Notes under the pieces: generated by a model
What the model saw: only the letters and a program-made list of their open reading frames with translations
Database searches by the model: none
What the model was told of the DNA's origin: nothing
Source: Mycolicibacterium arenosum
Lineage (GTDB): Bacteria; Actinomycetota; Actinomycetes; Mycobacteriales; Mycobacteriaceae
Direction: 5' to 3'
DNA: 64,000 nt
NCBI RefSeq assembly: GCF_024320865.1
Contig: NZ_JANDBD010000007.1
Coordinates: 310,001-374,000, forward strand
Program-made: the position numbers and the translations under genes
In this document: one piece after another, positions 22,819 to 31,130 of the stretch
Position numbering within the stretch: the stretch's first letter is position 1
Layout of the letters: the number at the start of each line of letters is the position of its first letter

Positions 22819-23847
22819 TCACGCACGCAGCGGCGCGAACGCGAACTCCCTCAGCCCGTCGTCGGGACTGATCGCGGCCCGGAAACCGAGCACCTCGGCA
22901 GCGCGCGCGGGATCCGCCACGATGTGCCGGACGTCGCCGCTGCGGTACTCCCCCGTCACCTCGGGTGTCGACCCGTCGCGGGCTCGCGTCAGTGCCGTCG
23001 CCACATCCAGGATCGAAACCGGTTGTCCCGAGCACACGTTGAAGGCCGCGAAACCTCCGAGCTCGGCCTCGACCGCCGCCGCGTTGGCCGCCGCGATGTC
23101 GTCGACGTGGATGAAGTCGCGCATCTGGCCGCCGTCCTCGAACACCCGCGGCACGCCGCCCCGCTCGAGGACGGACCGGAAGATCGCCGCGACCCCGGCG
23201 TACGGGGTGTCGCGCGGCATGTTCGGCCCGTACACGTTGTGATAGCGCAGGGCCGTCACGCTGCCGCCCGTCGCCTCGGCCCAGGCCAGCGCGTAGTGCT
23301 CCTGCGCGGTCTTGCTCGCGGCGTACAGGCTGCGCGGCCGCAGCGGCGCATCCTCGCCGACGAGCCGCCACCCGAGTTGCTCGCCGCCCACCGGGCAGCG
23401 GTGCTCGAACACCCCGGCATCGAGGTCCTGCCTGGTACGCGGGAGTGGGTCGACGTCGCCGTGCTCGTCGCACGCGAACCGGCCCTGGCCGTAGACGACC
23501 ATGGACGACGCCAGCACCAGGCGCTGCACGCCCGCTGCGAACATCTCCGCGAGCAGCACCGTGGTGCCGTAGTCGTTGTGGCTGCCGTAGGCCGGGGCGT
23601 CGGAGGCGTCGACGCCCGCGCCGACCATCGCGGCCTGATGACACACCACGTCGACGCCCTCGAGCGCGGCGGCGACACCGACGGCGTCGCGGACGTCGAG
23701 CGCGTCGACCCCGTCGGGTGGCTGCGAGGTGCCGTGTGCGGCCGCCAGCATGACGTCGACGCCGACGACGTCGTGACCGGCGGCGGTGAGGGTCGCGCAG
23801 ACCCGCGAGCCGATGAAGCCCGCCGCGCCGGTGACGAGAACCCTCAC
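22819..23847 (-). CDS. galE3: NAD-dependent sugar epimerase/dehydratase (GalE3-like, Rv0536 homologue)
   Basis: A 342-residue extended short-chain dehydrogenase/reductase. The NAD site GAAGFIGSRV lies at residues 7-16 and the catalytic YAASK tyrosine-lysine pair near 175; ASSMVVYGQG supplies the catalytic Ser. It would epimerise or dehydrate a nucleotide sugar; whether UDP-galactose is the substrate is not decided by sequence. Start ATG overlaps the MTA phosphorylase stop by 4 bases, the same pairing as Rv0535-Rv0536. The call as an epimerase is confident, the gene symbol follows the M. tuberculosis name. Confidence 0.85.
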   Translation of the reverse strand: MRVLVTGAAGFIGSRVCATLTAAGHDVVGVDVMLAAAHGTSQPPDGVDALDVRDAVGVAAALEGVDVVCHQAAMVGAGVDASDAPAYGSHNDYGTTVLLAEMFAAGVQRLVLASSMVVYGQGRFACDEHGDVDPLPRTRQDLDAGVFEHRCPVGGEQLGWRLVGEDAPLRPRSLYAASKTAQEHYALAWAEATGGSVTALRYHNVYGPNMPRDTPYAGVAAIFRSVLERGGVPRVFEDGGQMRDFIHVDDIAAANAAAVEAELGGFAAFNVCSGQPVSILDVATALTRARDGSTPEVTGEYRSGDVRHIVADPARAAEVLGFRAAISPDDGLREFAFAPLRA

Positions 23848-24629
23848 GGCAACTCGATCGGAAGGGTCATCCCCTCGTGCGGCTGGCAGTGCGTACAGGT
23901 CCGCTCCACGTCCACCGCGGTGATCGCGTCGTGTACCAGCTGCTTGAACGGCACCAGGTTCCGCTCGAACTCGGCGAACACGTCAACGGCTTTGACGCCG
24001 CCGCCGGTCTCGATGCCCGCATCCAGGTCGGTGACCAATGCGATTGCCGCATAACACATCTCAAGCTCACGGGCTAGCACCGCCTCGGGGTACCCCGTCA
24101 TGTTGACCAGCGTGAAGCCCTGGTTCGCGAACCACTTGCTCTCCGCGCGCGTCGAGAACCGCGGCCCCTGGATCACGACCATGGCGCCCCCGTCGACGAC
24201 GCCGGGCCGACCCGTCACCGCCGCCCGCAGCGACGGGCAGTAGGGGTCGGCGAAGTCGACGTGGATGCCGCCGGAGTCGAAGTAGGTGTCCTCGCGCGAG
24301 CGGGTGCGGTCGACCAGTTGGTCCGGCACCACCATCGCGCCCGGCCCGTGGTCCGGGGTCAGGCTGCCGACGGCGCAGGGCCCGAACACGCGACGCACGC
24401 CGAGCGCGCGCAGCGCCCACATGTTGGCGCGGTACGGGACGGTGTGCGGCGAGAACTCGTGGCTGACGCCGTGGCGCGGCAGGAACGCCACCTCGTGGTC
24501 CCCGACGACGCCGATGGTGATCGGCGCACTGGGGGCGCCGTAGGGGGTGTCGGGGGTGACGCTGCGCGCGTCGTCTCCGAAGAACGAGTAGAAGCCGCTA
24601 CCTCCGATTACTCCGATCATCGTCCCCAT
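23844..24629 (-). CDS. mtnP: S-methyl-5'-thioadenosine phosphorylase (Rv0535 homologue)
   Basis: A 261-residue purine phosphorylase of the PNP/MTAP type II family. Phosphate-binding GGSGFYSF near the N-terminus and RHGVSHEFSPHTVPYRANMWAL near 50-70; purine-contacting NMTGYPEAVLARELEMCYAAIALVTDLDAG near 190-220, which fits methylthioadenosine preference. It cleaves MTA from polyamine or ethylene-type metabolism to adenine and methylthioribose-1-phosphate. An ATG at 24620 is an alternative start three codons on. It is the first gene of the pair with the epimerase and is divergent from the arabinosyltransferase-like gene. Confidence 0.88.
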   Translation of the reverse strand: MGTMIGVIGGSGFYSFFGDDARSVTPDTPYGAPSAPITIGVVGDHEVAFLPRHGVSHEFSPHTVPYRANMWALRALGVRRVFGPCAVGSLTPDHGPGAMVVPDQLVDRTRSREDTYFDSGGIHVDFADPYCPSLRAAVTGRPGVVDGGAMVVIQGPRFSTRAESKWFANQGFTLVNMTGYPEAVLARELEMCYAAIALVTDLDAGIETGGGVKAVDVFAEFERNLVPFKQLVHDAITAVDVERTCTHCQPHEGMTLPIELP

Positions 24630-24691
24630 TGTGGTGCATGCCCCGCCGGCGACGCGTGACGGGCGGGTGACGAGGCGGCCGATTTCACGAC

Positions 24692-27600
24692 GTGGACCTA
24701 GGACGGCTGACAGGCTCGTCCGGAGCCCACTGCCCGCTACCGCGACCGGTCGCAACCCGAAAGGCCACCCTGCTCGCCACCTCGTCAACGTCGCGCATCG
24801 TCGCGCTCGTCATCGCCGTCGGCGGGTTGCTGACCGCGTGCCTGCTGCCGTTCGCACCCGTGTTCGCGCAGTCGGCCACCGTGACGTGGCCGGCCGCAAC
24901 CGGACCGGCCGCGCCGACGTCGGCACTGTTGGTCCCCTACCGCCCCGCGACGCTCACCGCGGAACTGCGGTGTCCGGCGTTGCGGTGGAACGGCGCCCCG
25001 TCGACGGTGCTGGCCACCGGCGCACCCGGCGAGGGCCTGACGGTGCGCACCACCGCGACCGGCATCCGCATCGACTCCGACGACGCGCGGATCGACGTCC
25101 CGGTGGCCCGCAACGCACCGGACTGTGCGGTGACCGTCGCCGCCGACGCGACGGGGATGTCGGTGTCGGGAGCGGGTGAGCCGGTCGTTTTGGACGGACA
25201 GCCCGTACCGCGGGTGTTCGCCTTCCTCACCGATCTGAGTCCCGTTGCGGCTAAGGGAATCTCGGTTACAGCACAGACCCGGTCGCCGTTCGCGACGAGT
25301 CCGACCATGACGAAGTCGGTTCTGATCGCCGTTCAATTGCTCTGTGCGGCAGCCTCCTTGGTCGCACTCGGGTGGGGATCGCGCTGGCGGCGCTCCGTGC
25401 GGCGGGCTCGCCTGCGGCCGCGCCGCGTGTGGTGGATCGACGCCGGTGTCGTCGTCCTCCTGGGCGGGTGGGCTGTCGTCGGCCCGCTGGCGGTGGACGA
25501 CGGGTGGGCGACGACGATCGCGCGGACCGTCGCCGATACCGGGTCGCCCGGCAACTTCTACCGGTGGTGGAACGCCTCGGAAGTGCCGTTCGCGTTGAGT
25601 CAGGAGGTGCTGTCGCACTTCACCGCGGTGAGCCTGGCGCCGCTGTGGCTGCGGCTTCCCAGCACGCTGCTAGGCATCGCGACGTGGTTGGTGCTGTCCA
25701 GGGGGATCCTGGCCGCGGCCCTGCCGGTACGCGGCCGAGCGGTCGGAGTGCGCCTGCTCGCGGCGGTGTTCTTCCTCGCTGCGTGGTTGCCGTTCAACCT
25801 CGGGACGCGACCGGAATCCTATGTGGCAGCCGGTGTTGCGACGGTGCTCGCGTTGATGTGGCGGTCCCGCTCGGCCTTCGGCATCGGGCTCGCGGCACTG
25901 ACCGCGGCGCTGACGGTCGCCGTGTCGCCGACCGCCGTCCTGCTCGCCGGTCCCGTGGTCGTCATGGCACCGCGGGCGCTCGCCGTCGCGCGCCGCGGTG
26001 CGCGCGACCGTCTGGACCTCGCACTGCGATTCGCGGCCATCGCGTGCCTGGCCGCGACGGTCCTCACGGTGGTGTTCTGCGATCAGACCTGGGACGCACT
26101 GCGCACGGCCACGGGGTGGCACACGTTCTTCGGCCCGACGCTGCCGTGGTCGTCCGAACCGGACCGCTATCACTATCTGCTGGGCCGGGACCAACAGGGC
26201 AGCTTCGCCAAGCGCGCACCCGTGCTGATCGCCGCGGTCATGGTGCCCGCCGTCGTCGCGTTCGCCCGGCGGCGTAGGCGACTCGACACCGCGGCACTGC
26301 GTCTCGCGGCGATGGTCGTGATCAGCCTGGCCGCACTGGCCGCCGTCCCGTCGAAATGGTCCTATCACCTCGGCGCGACCGCAGCGCTGCTCGCGGCGTT
26401 CTCGACCGTGGCGGTGGTGCTGGTCTCGGAGCGGGTGCGCGCACCGGGTGGGTACGGAGTCGTCGCCGGGGTGCTCACGGCCGCGCTGAGCGCCGTCGCC
26501 GCCGCCGTCGCGTTCACGGGGCCGAACGCATGGTGGTTGTCGGCGGCCTACGACGTGCCGTGGTCGGAGGGTCCGGTCCAACCCCTCGGACTGCCGTTGA
26601 CCAACCCGCTGCTGTGGTTCGCGGTGGCGGCGATCGCGGCTCTCGCGGTGGCGCGACGACACCCCGGCGTCGTCGTCCGCATCTCCCCGGCTCCGGTCGC
26701 GGTCGTCGCGGCCACCACGTCGGTGCTGCTGCTCGTCGGCTCCTTCGTCGCGGCCCCGCTGCGGCGGCCCGAGGGGTCCCTGGCGTTGGCCAACCTGAAC
26801 CGGTTGCACGATGCGCGGGACTGCGGGTTGGCCGACGACATCCAGGTACTCCCCGACGGCCCGCCCCTCGCGCCGTCCGACGACGACGACCTCACCGAGG
26901 GATTCGGCACCGGATCGGGGTTCTACCCAGGCGCACCGCCACCGGATCCGCCGGGAACGGGCGCGTCGGCGTTCGTGTGGGGCAGCCGGGTCGCGAGCCC
27001 GGAGACCGCCGGGCGGCTCGTCAGCCGCTGGTTCGCGTTGCCGCCGCAGCGACCCGGCACCGGGGTGGCGGTGTCGGTATCGGGGCGCCTCGGCGAGGGC
27101 AACGCGCTGGTCCTCGAGTACGGCCGCGACACTGCACGAGGCGTCGTGCCGGTGGGCGAGGTCGCGCCCGTCGATCGAGTGGCGGTCGACGAGGATCCCG
27201 ACCATCCGCTGTGGCGCACGGTCGGTGTGGACGCGGAGTCGGCACCCGCTTCCGCCGACCGGGTGCGCATCCGCGCGGTCGACGGCCGGACCGACGACCT
27301 GGGCTGGCTCGCCGTCACCGGTCCGCGGTCGAGGTCGATCGTGGGTCTCGGCGACTTCCTCGCCACTCGGGGACCGGTTCTCGTCGCGTGGCCGCAGTCG
27401 TTCCTCTTCCCGTGCGTCACCGACATCCCCGTCGTCTCCACCGGCTTGGCAGAGACCCCCGACACCGTGATCGAGTCGCCGCGGCCGTTCTTCACCGAGG
27501 ACCGGGACCCGACCATCGGCGGCTCCTTCGCGGGGGTGGCCGAACTCGGCGAACTGCAGGAGGTGGCGACCCGGTTGGTCGGACACCCCGAGATCGACTG

Positions 27601-27718
27601 GGGCTCCGTGCGGGTGTGGTCGGCGACGGTGGGCCGCGACCGCTACGACGTCACGATCGAGCGCGACGTCGTCGCGGGCGCGGGCGGCACACCCGCCCAG
27701 CCACCCGAACGGCCGTGA
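24692..27718 (+). CDS. Emb-type arabinosyltransferase paralogue
   Basis: A 1008-residue membrane protein resembling EmbA/EmbB/EmbC (about 1,100 residues), which polymerise arabinan in arabinogalactan and lipoarabinomannan from decaprenylphosphoryl-arabinose. After an N-terminal helix and a periplasmic beta domain (about 60-200) comes the catalytic loop with Asp-Asp-Gly at 269-271, followed by an NFYRWWNASEVPF stretch that matches the Emb pattern. A long multi-helix core (about 210-680) and a C-terminal periplasmic carbohydrate-binding-like domain (from about 700) follow. The family's Glu-rich DDDD loop near 735 is notable. GTG at 24692 is the only upstream start. It lies apart from any embCAB-type locus. 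Confidence 0.82.
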   Translation: MDLGRLTGSSGAHCPLPRPVATRKATLLATSSTSRIVALVIAVGGLLTACLLPFAPVFAQSATVTWPAATGPAAPTSALLVPYRPATLTAELRCPALRWNGAPSTVLATGAPGEGLTVRTTATGIRIDSDDARIDVPVARNAPDCAVTVAADATGMSVSGAGEPVVLDGQPVPRVFAFLTDLSPVAAKGISVTAQTRSPFATSPTMTKSVLIAVQLLCAAASLVALGWGSRWRRSVRRARLRPRRVWWIDAGVVVLLGGWAVVGPLAVDDGWATTIARTVADTGSPGNFYRWWNASEVPFALSQEVLSHFTAVSLAPLWLRLPSTLLGIATWLVLSRGILAAALPVRGRAVGVRLLAAVFFLAAWLPFNLGTRPESYVAAGVATVLALMWRSRSAFGIGLAALTAALTVAVSPTAVLLAGPVVVMAPRALAVARRGARDRLDLALRFAAIACLAATVLTVVFCDQTWDALRTATGWHTFFGPTLPWSSEPDRYHYLLGRDQQGSFAKRAPVLIAAVMVPAVVAFARRRRRLDTAALRLAAMVVISLAALAAVPSKWSYHLGATAALLAAFSTVAVVLVSERVRAPGGYGVVAGVLTAALSAVAAAVAFTGPNAWWLSAAYDVPWSEGPVQPLGLPLTNPLLWFAVAAIAALAVARRHPGVVVRISPAPVAVVAATTSVLLLVGSFVAAPLRRPEGSLALANLNRLHDARDCGLADDIQVLPDGPPLAPSDDDDLTEGFGTGSGFYPGAPPPDPPGTGASAFVWGSRVASPETAGRLVSRWFALPPQRPGTGVAVSVSGRLGEGNALVLEYGRDTARGVVPVGEVAPVDRVAVDEDPDHPLWRTVGVDAESAPASADRVRIRAVDGRTDDLGWLAVTGPRSRSIVGLGDFLATRGPVLVAWPQSFLFPCVTDIPVVSTGLAETPDTVIESPRPFFTEDRDPTIGGSFAGVAELGELQEVATRLVGHPEIDWGSVRVWSATVGRDRYDVTIERDVVAGAGGTPAQPPERP

Positions 27719-27743
27719 CGCGACGCGTGCGACGATGACGCCC

Positions 27744-28616
27744 ATGGCCACCGTCGCGCAGTGGATCGAAGGCGCACGTCCGCGCACGCTGCCGAACGCC
27801 GTCGCCCCGGTGCTCGCGGGCACCGGGGCCGCTGCGTACCTCGACGGTGCGGTGTGGTGGAAAGCGCTGCTGGCCTTGGTCGTCGCGCTGGCGCTGATCG
27901 TCGGCGTGAACTACGCCAACGACTACTCCGACGGCATCCGCGGGACCGACGACGTGCGGGCCGGGCCGCTGCGACTCGTCGGGTCCCGCGTGGCATCCCC
28001 GAAGGCGGTGTTGACGGCGGCGCTCATCAGTCTCGGGGTCGGCGCCGCGGCGGGCCTGGCACTGGCGCTGGTGAGCCAACCGTGGCTGGTCGCGGTCGGC
28101 GCTGCGTGCATCGCGGGCGCCTGGCTGTACACCGGCGGGGCGAAGCCGTACGGCTACAGCGGGCTCGGCGAGGTCGCGGTGTTCGTGTTCTTCGGCCTGG
28201 TCGCGGTGCTCGGTACCCAGTACACCCAGGCGTTGCGCGTCGACTGGGTGGGCGCGGCGCTGGCCGTGGCGACCGGTGCGCTGTCGTCGGCGGTGCTGGT
28301 GGCCAACAACCTTCGCGACATACCGACCGACAAGGAGTCGGGCAAGATCACCCTCGCGGTGCGGTTGGGCGATAAGAGGACGCGGCTGCTGTATCAGGTG
28401 TTGATCGCGGTGGCCTTCGTGCTGACGCTGGTGCTGGCGGTCGCGACGCCGTGGTGCCTGGCCGGACTAATGGCGCTGCCGCTCGCGGTGCGCGCCGCGG
28501 GCCCAGTGCGCAGGGGACTCGGCGGCAAGGACCTGATTCCGGTGCTGCGCGACACCGGCCTGACGATGCTGGTGTGGTCGGTCGCGGTGACGCTGGCGCT
28601 GATCTTCGGCTCCTAG
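27744..28616 (+). CDS. menA: 1,4-dihydroxy-2-naphthoate polyprenyltransferase MenA
   Basis: A 290-residue UbiA-superfamily membrane prenyltransferase with about nine helices. It attaches the polyprenyl chain to DHNA in menaquinone synthesis. The first Asp-rich motif NDYSDGIRGTDD lies at 59-70 and the second, NNLRDIPTDKESGK, near 190-203. The N-terminus ARPRTLPNAVAPVLAGTG is typical. ATG at 27744 is chosen over 27735 because the M. tuberculosis protein begins at the equivalent position. The gene is followed by a long inverted repeat. The other men genes present here are only menE. Confidence 0.95.
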   Translation: MATVAQWIEGARPRTLPNAVAPVLAGTGAAAYLDGAVWWKALLALVVALALIVGVNYANDYSDGIRGTDDVRAGPLRLVGSRVASPKAVLTAALISLGVGAAAGLALALVSQPWLVAVGAACIAGAWLYTGGAKPYGYSGLGEVAVFVFFGLVAVLGTQYTQALRVDWVGAALAVATGALSSAVLVANNLRDIPTDKESGKITLAVRLGDKRTRLLYQVLIAVAFVLTLVLAVATPWCLAGLMALPLAVRAAGPVRRGLGGKDLIPVLRDTGLTMLVWSVAVTLALIFGS

Positions 28617-28623
28617 TTCCGCG

Positions 28624-28681
28624 CGAACGTTGGTTACCGCCACGGTCCCGCGCGGTTTCGCGTGTCGGTAACCAACGTTCG
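28624..28681. terminator. Perfect 16-base inverted repeat after menA
   Basis: CGAACGTTGGTTACCG (28624-28639) and its exact complement (28666-28681) enclose 26 bases that themselves contain a short CGCG-rich hairpin. It starts 8 bases after the menA stop and ends 28 bases before the aldolase ATG. A terminator is most likely; the length and perfection also fit an intergenic palindromic repeat element or an operator. Confidence 0.6.
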
Positions 28682-28709
28682 GCGGAGGTAAGCGGCCTAC
28701 CCTGAACCC

Positions 28710-29507
28710 ATGTCCGAGAACGAAGCCGAACAGGCCGCCCGACTGGCAGGTGGCAACACCGCGGCGCTGATGCCGCAGGAGCGCACCATCGACGAGGAGC
28801 GCCTGCACCGCAAGCAGCGGCTCGCCGCGTCATTCCGGCTGTTCAGCAAGTTCGGCTTCGACGAGGGCGTGGCCGGCCACATCACCGCTCGCGACCCGGA
28901 GCTGACCGACCACTTCTGGGTCAATCCGTTCGGCATGCACTTCGGGCACATCCGGGTCAGCGACCTGCTGCTGGTCCGGCACGACGGCACCATCGTCGAG
29001 GGCGACCGGCCGCTGAATCAGGCCGCCTTCGCGATCCACTCGCAGGTGCACGCGGCGCGTCCCGACGTCATCGGCGCCGCCCACTCGCACTCGGTGTACG
29101 GCAAGACCTGGTCGACGCTCGGTCGGCTGCTCGATCCGATCACCCAGGACGCGTGTGCGTTCTACGACGACCACGCCCTGTTCGACCAGTACTCGGGGGT
29201 GGTGCTCGACCTCGAGGAGGGCAAGCGCATCGCCCACGAACTCGGCGGCCGCAAGGCGGCGATCCTGCGCAACCACGGCCTGCTCACCGTCGGGCACTCC
29301 GTCGAGGAGGCGGCCTGGTGGTTCATCACCATGGAGCGGTCGTGCCAGGCGCAGCTGATGGCCGAGGCCGTCGGCAAGCCGATCCTCATCGACCCCGACA
29401 TGGCCAAGCTGACGTCCGGTCAGGTCGGTACGCACTTCGCCGGGTGGTTCAGCTTCCAGCCGCTGTACGACCGCATCACCCGCGAGCAGCCCGACCTCTT
29501 CGAGTGA
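28710..29507 (+). CDS. Class II aldolase/adducin family protein
   Basis: A 265-residue class II aldolase-fold protein. The zinc-binding His residues appear in AAHSHSVYGK (near 128-137) and RNHGLLTVGHS (near 190); the phosphate-type loop GVAGHITARDP is near 52. The N-terminal LIRKxR-like helix is LHRKQRLAASFRLFSKFGF. Bacterial relatives include L-fuculose-1-phosphate aldolase and also proteins of unknown activity that lack phosphate substrates. Stands alone, in the place where M. tuberculosis has other genes between menA and Rv0531. Converges with a PLP enzyme gene; the two share a terminator hairpin. Confidence 0.82.
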   Translation: MSENEAEQAARLAGGNTAALMPQERTIDEERLHRKQRLAASFRLFSKFGFDEGVAGHITARDPELTDHFWVNPFGMHFGHIRVSDLLLVRHDGTIVEGDRPLNQAAFAIHSQVHAARPDVIGAAHSHSVYGKTWSTLGRLLDPITQDACAFYDDHALFDQYSGVVLDLEEGKRIAHELGGRKAAILRNHGLLTVGHSVEEAAWWFITMERSCQAQLMAEAVGKPILIDPDMAKLTSGQVGTHFAGWFSFQPLYDRITREQPDLFE

Positions 29508-29555
29508 TCTCGGCGCGGCTTCGGGTCACCAACGACCGGTTAGCGCGCCGAAATC
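29506..29555. terminator. Shared stem-loop over the 3' ends of two convergent genes
   Basis: A 12-base arm (29506-29517) pairs with 29544-29555 (11 Watson-Crick pairs and one G-U) over a 26-base loop. The stem starts within the aldolase stop codon, and its other arm lies just inside the last codons of the converging PLP enzyme gene, so one element can serve both strands. Confidence 0.5.
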
Positions 29556-30583
29556 ACCGAGAGGAGGTGGTCGAGGTCGTCGTCGGTGTTGTAGACGTGG
29601 AAGCCGACCCGCACCGCGCCCGCCCGCACCGAGGCCCGGATGCCCGCGGCCGCCAACCTGTCCGCGGCGCCGCTGATGGGAAGCGACACGATCGCCGAAT
29701 CCGCTTGCGGTAGCGACAGTTCAGCGCACAGCCGATTCGCCAGCCCGACGCAGTGCGCCTCGACCTCGGCGGCGTCCAGCCCGGCCAACCACGGCAGCGT
29801 CACGCCGGCACCCAGCGCGCCGAACCACGCAGGCGAGGTGTCGAAGCGTCGCGCGTCGACGGCCAGGCGCAGCGGCAGCCCGTAGATCGTCGACCACGGA
29901 TCCTCGCCGCCGTACCAGTTCGCGGCGTGTGGCACCATCGCCCCGGAGATGCGGGGGCTCAACGACATCCACGCCGTACCCCGCGGCGCCAGCAGCCATT
30001 TGTAAACCGCCGCGACGGTCACGTCCGCCCAACCCAGATCGAGCTTCTTCCAGCCGACGGCCTGCGTTGCGTCCAGCACCGTCACCGTGTCCGTGCCCGC
30101 CACCGCGTCGCGTAGCGCGTCGACGTCGAGCACTGCGCCGTTGGACGACTGCACGACGCTGGCGACGACACCGTCGTAATCGGTCGCCGACGTCACCAAC
30201 TCGTCAGGACTCAGCTCGACCACCGTGACCCCGCGGGCGGCCTGCGCTGCGAACGGGAACGTCGTGCTGGTGAACTCGCCCGTCAGCGTCGCGAACCGGG
30301 CGCCGTCGGGCACCGCCGCGGCCACCAGACCGAGCAGCGCCGACACGCTGCCGCCCATCGCCACCGACTCGGCTGAGGTGCCGATCAGCGCGGCGTACGC
30401 CTCGCGGCCACGGCGCACCGGCTCGTCGAACGACGGCGCGTGCATGGTGCCCGCCTGCCACTCGGCCAGGCTGGCCGTCAACGCCTCGGACAGGAACGAC
30501 GGGGGCAGGCCGTACGTCGCCGAGTTGAGAAACCCTGGGGCTCCGGGGAATTCGGCGCCGAACGCCGAACGCACTCCGGTCAC
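29540..30583 (-). CDS. Class V aminotransferase-fold PLP-dependent enzyme
   Basis: A 347-residue fold-type I PLP enzyme. The Schiff-base Lys lies in VAAVYKWLLAPRG (near 193) and the cofactor Asp in TVLDATQAVG (near 170); SNGAVLD and WYGGEDPWSTIYG complete the active site region. It resembles EgtE-like or cysteine desulfurase-like enzymes, but it lacks an obvious catalytic Cys and is not next to ergothioneine genes, so the reaction remains open. GTG start at 30583 overlaps the DUF4229 stop by 4 bases, so the two are coupled. Confidence 0.83.
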   Translation of the reverse strand: MTGVRSAFGAEFPGAPGFLNSATYGLPPSFLSEALTASLAEWQAGTMHAPSFDEPVRRGREAYAALIGTSAESVAMGGSVSALLGLVAAAVPDGARFATLTGEFTSTTFPFAAQAARGVTVVELSPDELVTSATDYDGVVASVVQSSNGAVLDVDALRDAVAGTDTVTVLDATQAVGWKKLDLGWADVTVAAVYKWLLAPRGTAWMSLSPRISGAMVPHAANWYGGEDPWSTIYGLPLRLAVDARRFDTSPAWFGALGAGVTLPWLAGLDAAEVEAHCVGLANRLCAELSLPQADSAIVSLPISGAADRLAAAGIRASVRAGAVRVGFHVYNTDDDLDHLLSVISAR

Positions 30584-30921
30584 CGCTCAGTGGGCTCGTC
30601 GCCGCGCAGCCGCGCCTGCAACTGCGCGCGGTCGGTCCGCCTGCGCTCGTCGTACGCCGCGATGCTCGCCGTCGCGCGATGCCGCAGCGGCGCGAACACC
30701 ACGATGCCCAGCGGGAACGCCAGCACGATGGCGAACAGGACCGCCACCGTGATCGGGAAGTCCGGGCTCAGGAGATGCCCCACGACGTAGACCACCGCCG
30801 CGAGGGCCGCCGCCAGCAGCAGCCGGGCCACCAGGTAGGCGAGCACGTCCCGTACCAGCGTCGAGGCCTGTCCAGCAGCCGGTTCGGGCGACGCGTCGGC
30901 GTTGTCGTCGGCTTCAGTCAC
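30580..30921 (-). CDS. DUF4229 small membrane protein (Rv0531-like)
   Basis: A 113-residue protein with an acidic N-terminus, two transmembrane helices (about 30-50 and 55-78) and a basic Arg-rich cytoplasmic tail (DERRRTDRAQLQARLRG). This is the DUF4229 pattern found beside the ccs genes in mycobacteria. No function is known. It is divergent from the 53-residue gene at 30969 and coupled to the PLP enzyme downstream. Confidence 0.8.
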   Translation of the reverse strand: MTEADDNADASPEPAAGQASTLVRDVLAYLVARLLLAAALAAVVYVVGHLLSPDFPITVAVLFAIVLAFPLGIVVFAPLRHRATASIAAYDERRRTDRAQLQARLRGDEPTER

Positions 30922-30968
30922 GGCCCGAGCCTACCGACGGCGCGTATGCTCGGAGCAAGGAGGTTTTC

Positions 30969-31130
30969 GTGCAGTATCTGCTCCTCGTCCTCATCTTGGC
31001 GGGATTGGCCTACGCGGTCTGGCGGTTGACGCGGACCGTGGGCACCCGTCCGCAGACCCGGATGATCGGCCCCGACGACGATCCCGACTTCCTCCGCCGC
31101 ATCGGAAACCCCGACACCGACCCGCGCTAG
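30969..31130 (+). CDS. 53-residue single-pass membrane protein (Rv0530A-like)
   Basis: A short gene: GTG at 30969, stop TAG at 31128. An AAGGAGG ribosome site at 30958-30964 is among the strongest in the window, 4 bases from the start codon, which supports real expression. The product has one N-terminal hydrophobic helix (about residues 2-18), then an RTVGTRPQTRMIGPDDDPDFLRR cytoplasmic segment broken by Asp/Pro. The same gene occurs beside the MinD-like gene in other mycobacteria. Its 3' end overlaps that gene's end by 4 bases on the other strand. No function known. Confidence 0.8.
   Translation: MQYLLLVLILAGLAYAVWRLTRTVGTRPQTRMIGPDDDPDFLRRIGNPDTDPR

Noticed and set aside
25670..27823. A 717-residue open frame antisense to the arabinosyltransferase gene
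   Set aside because: Low-complexity Arg/Gly/His composition and no motif; the plus strand encodes a clear Emb-type protein over the same bases.
29540..30583. Ergothioneine enzyme EgtE
   Set aside because: The PLP fold fits loosely, but no other egt gene is near and the length is shorter than EgtE, so only the general aminotransferase-fold call is supported.
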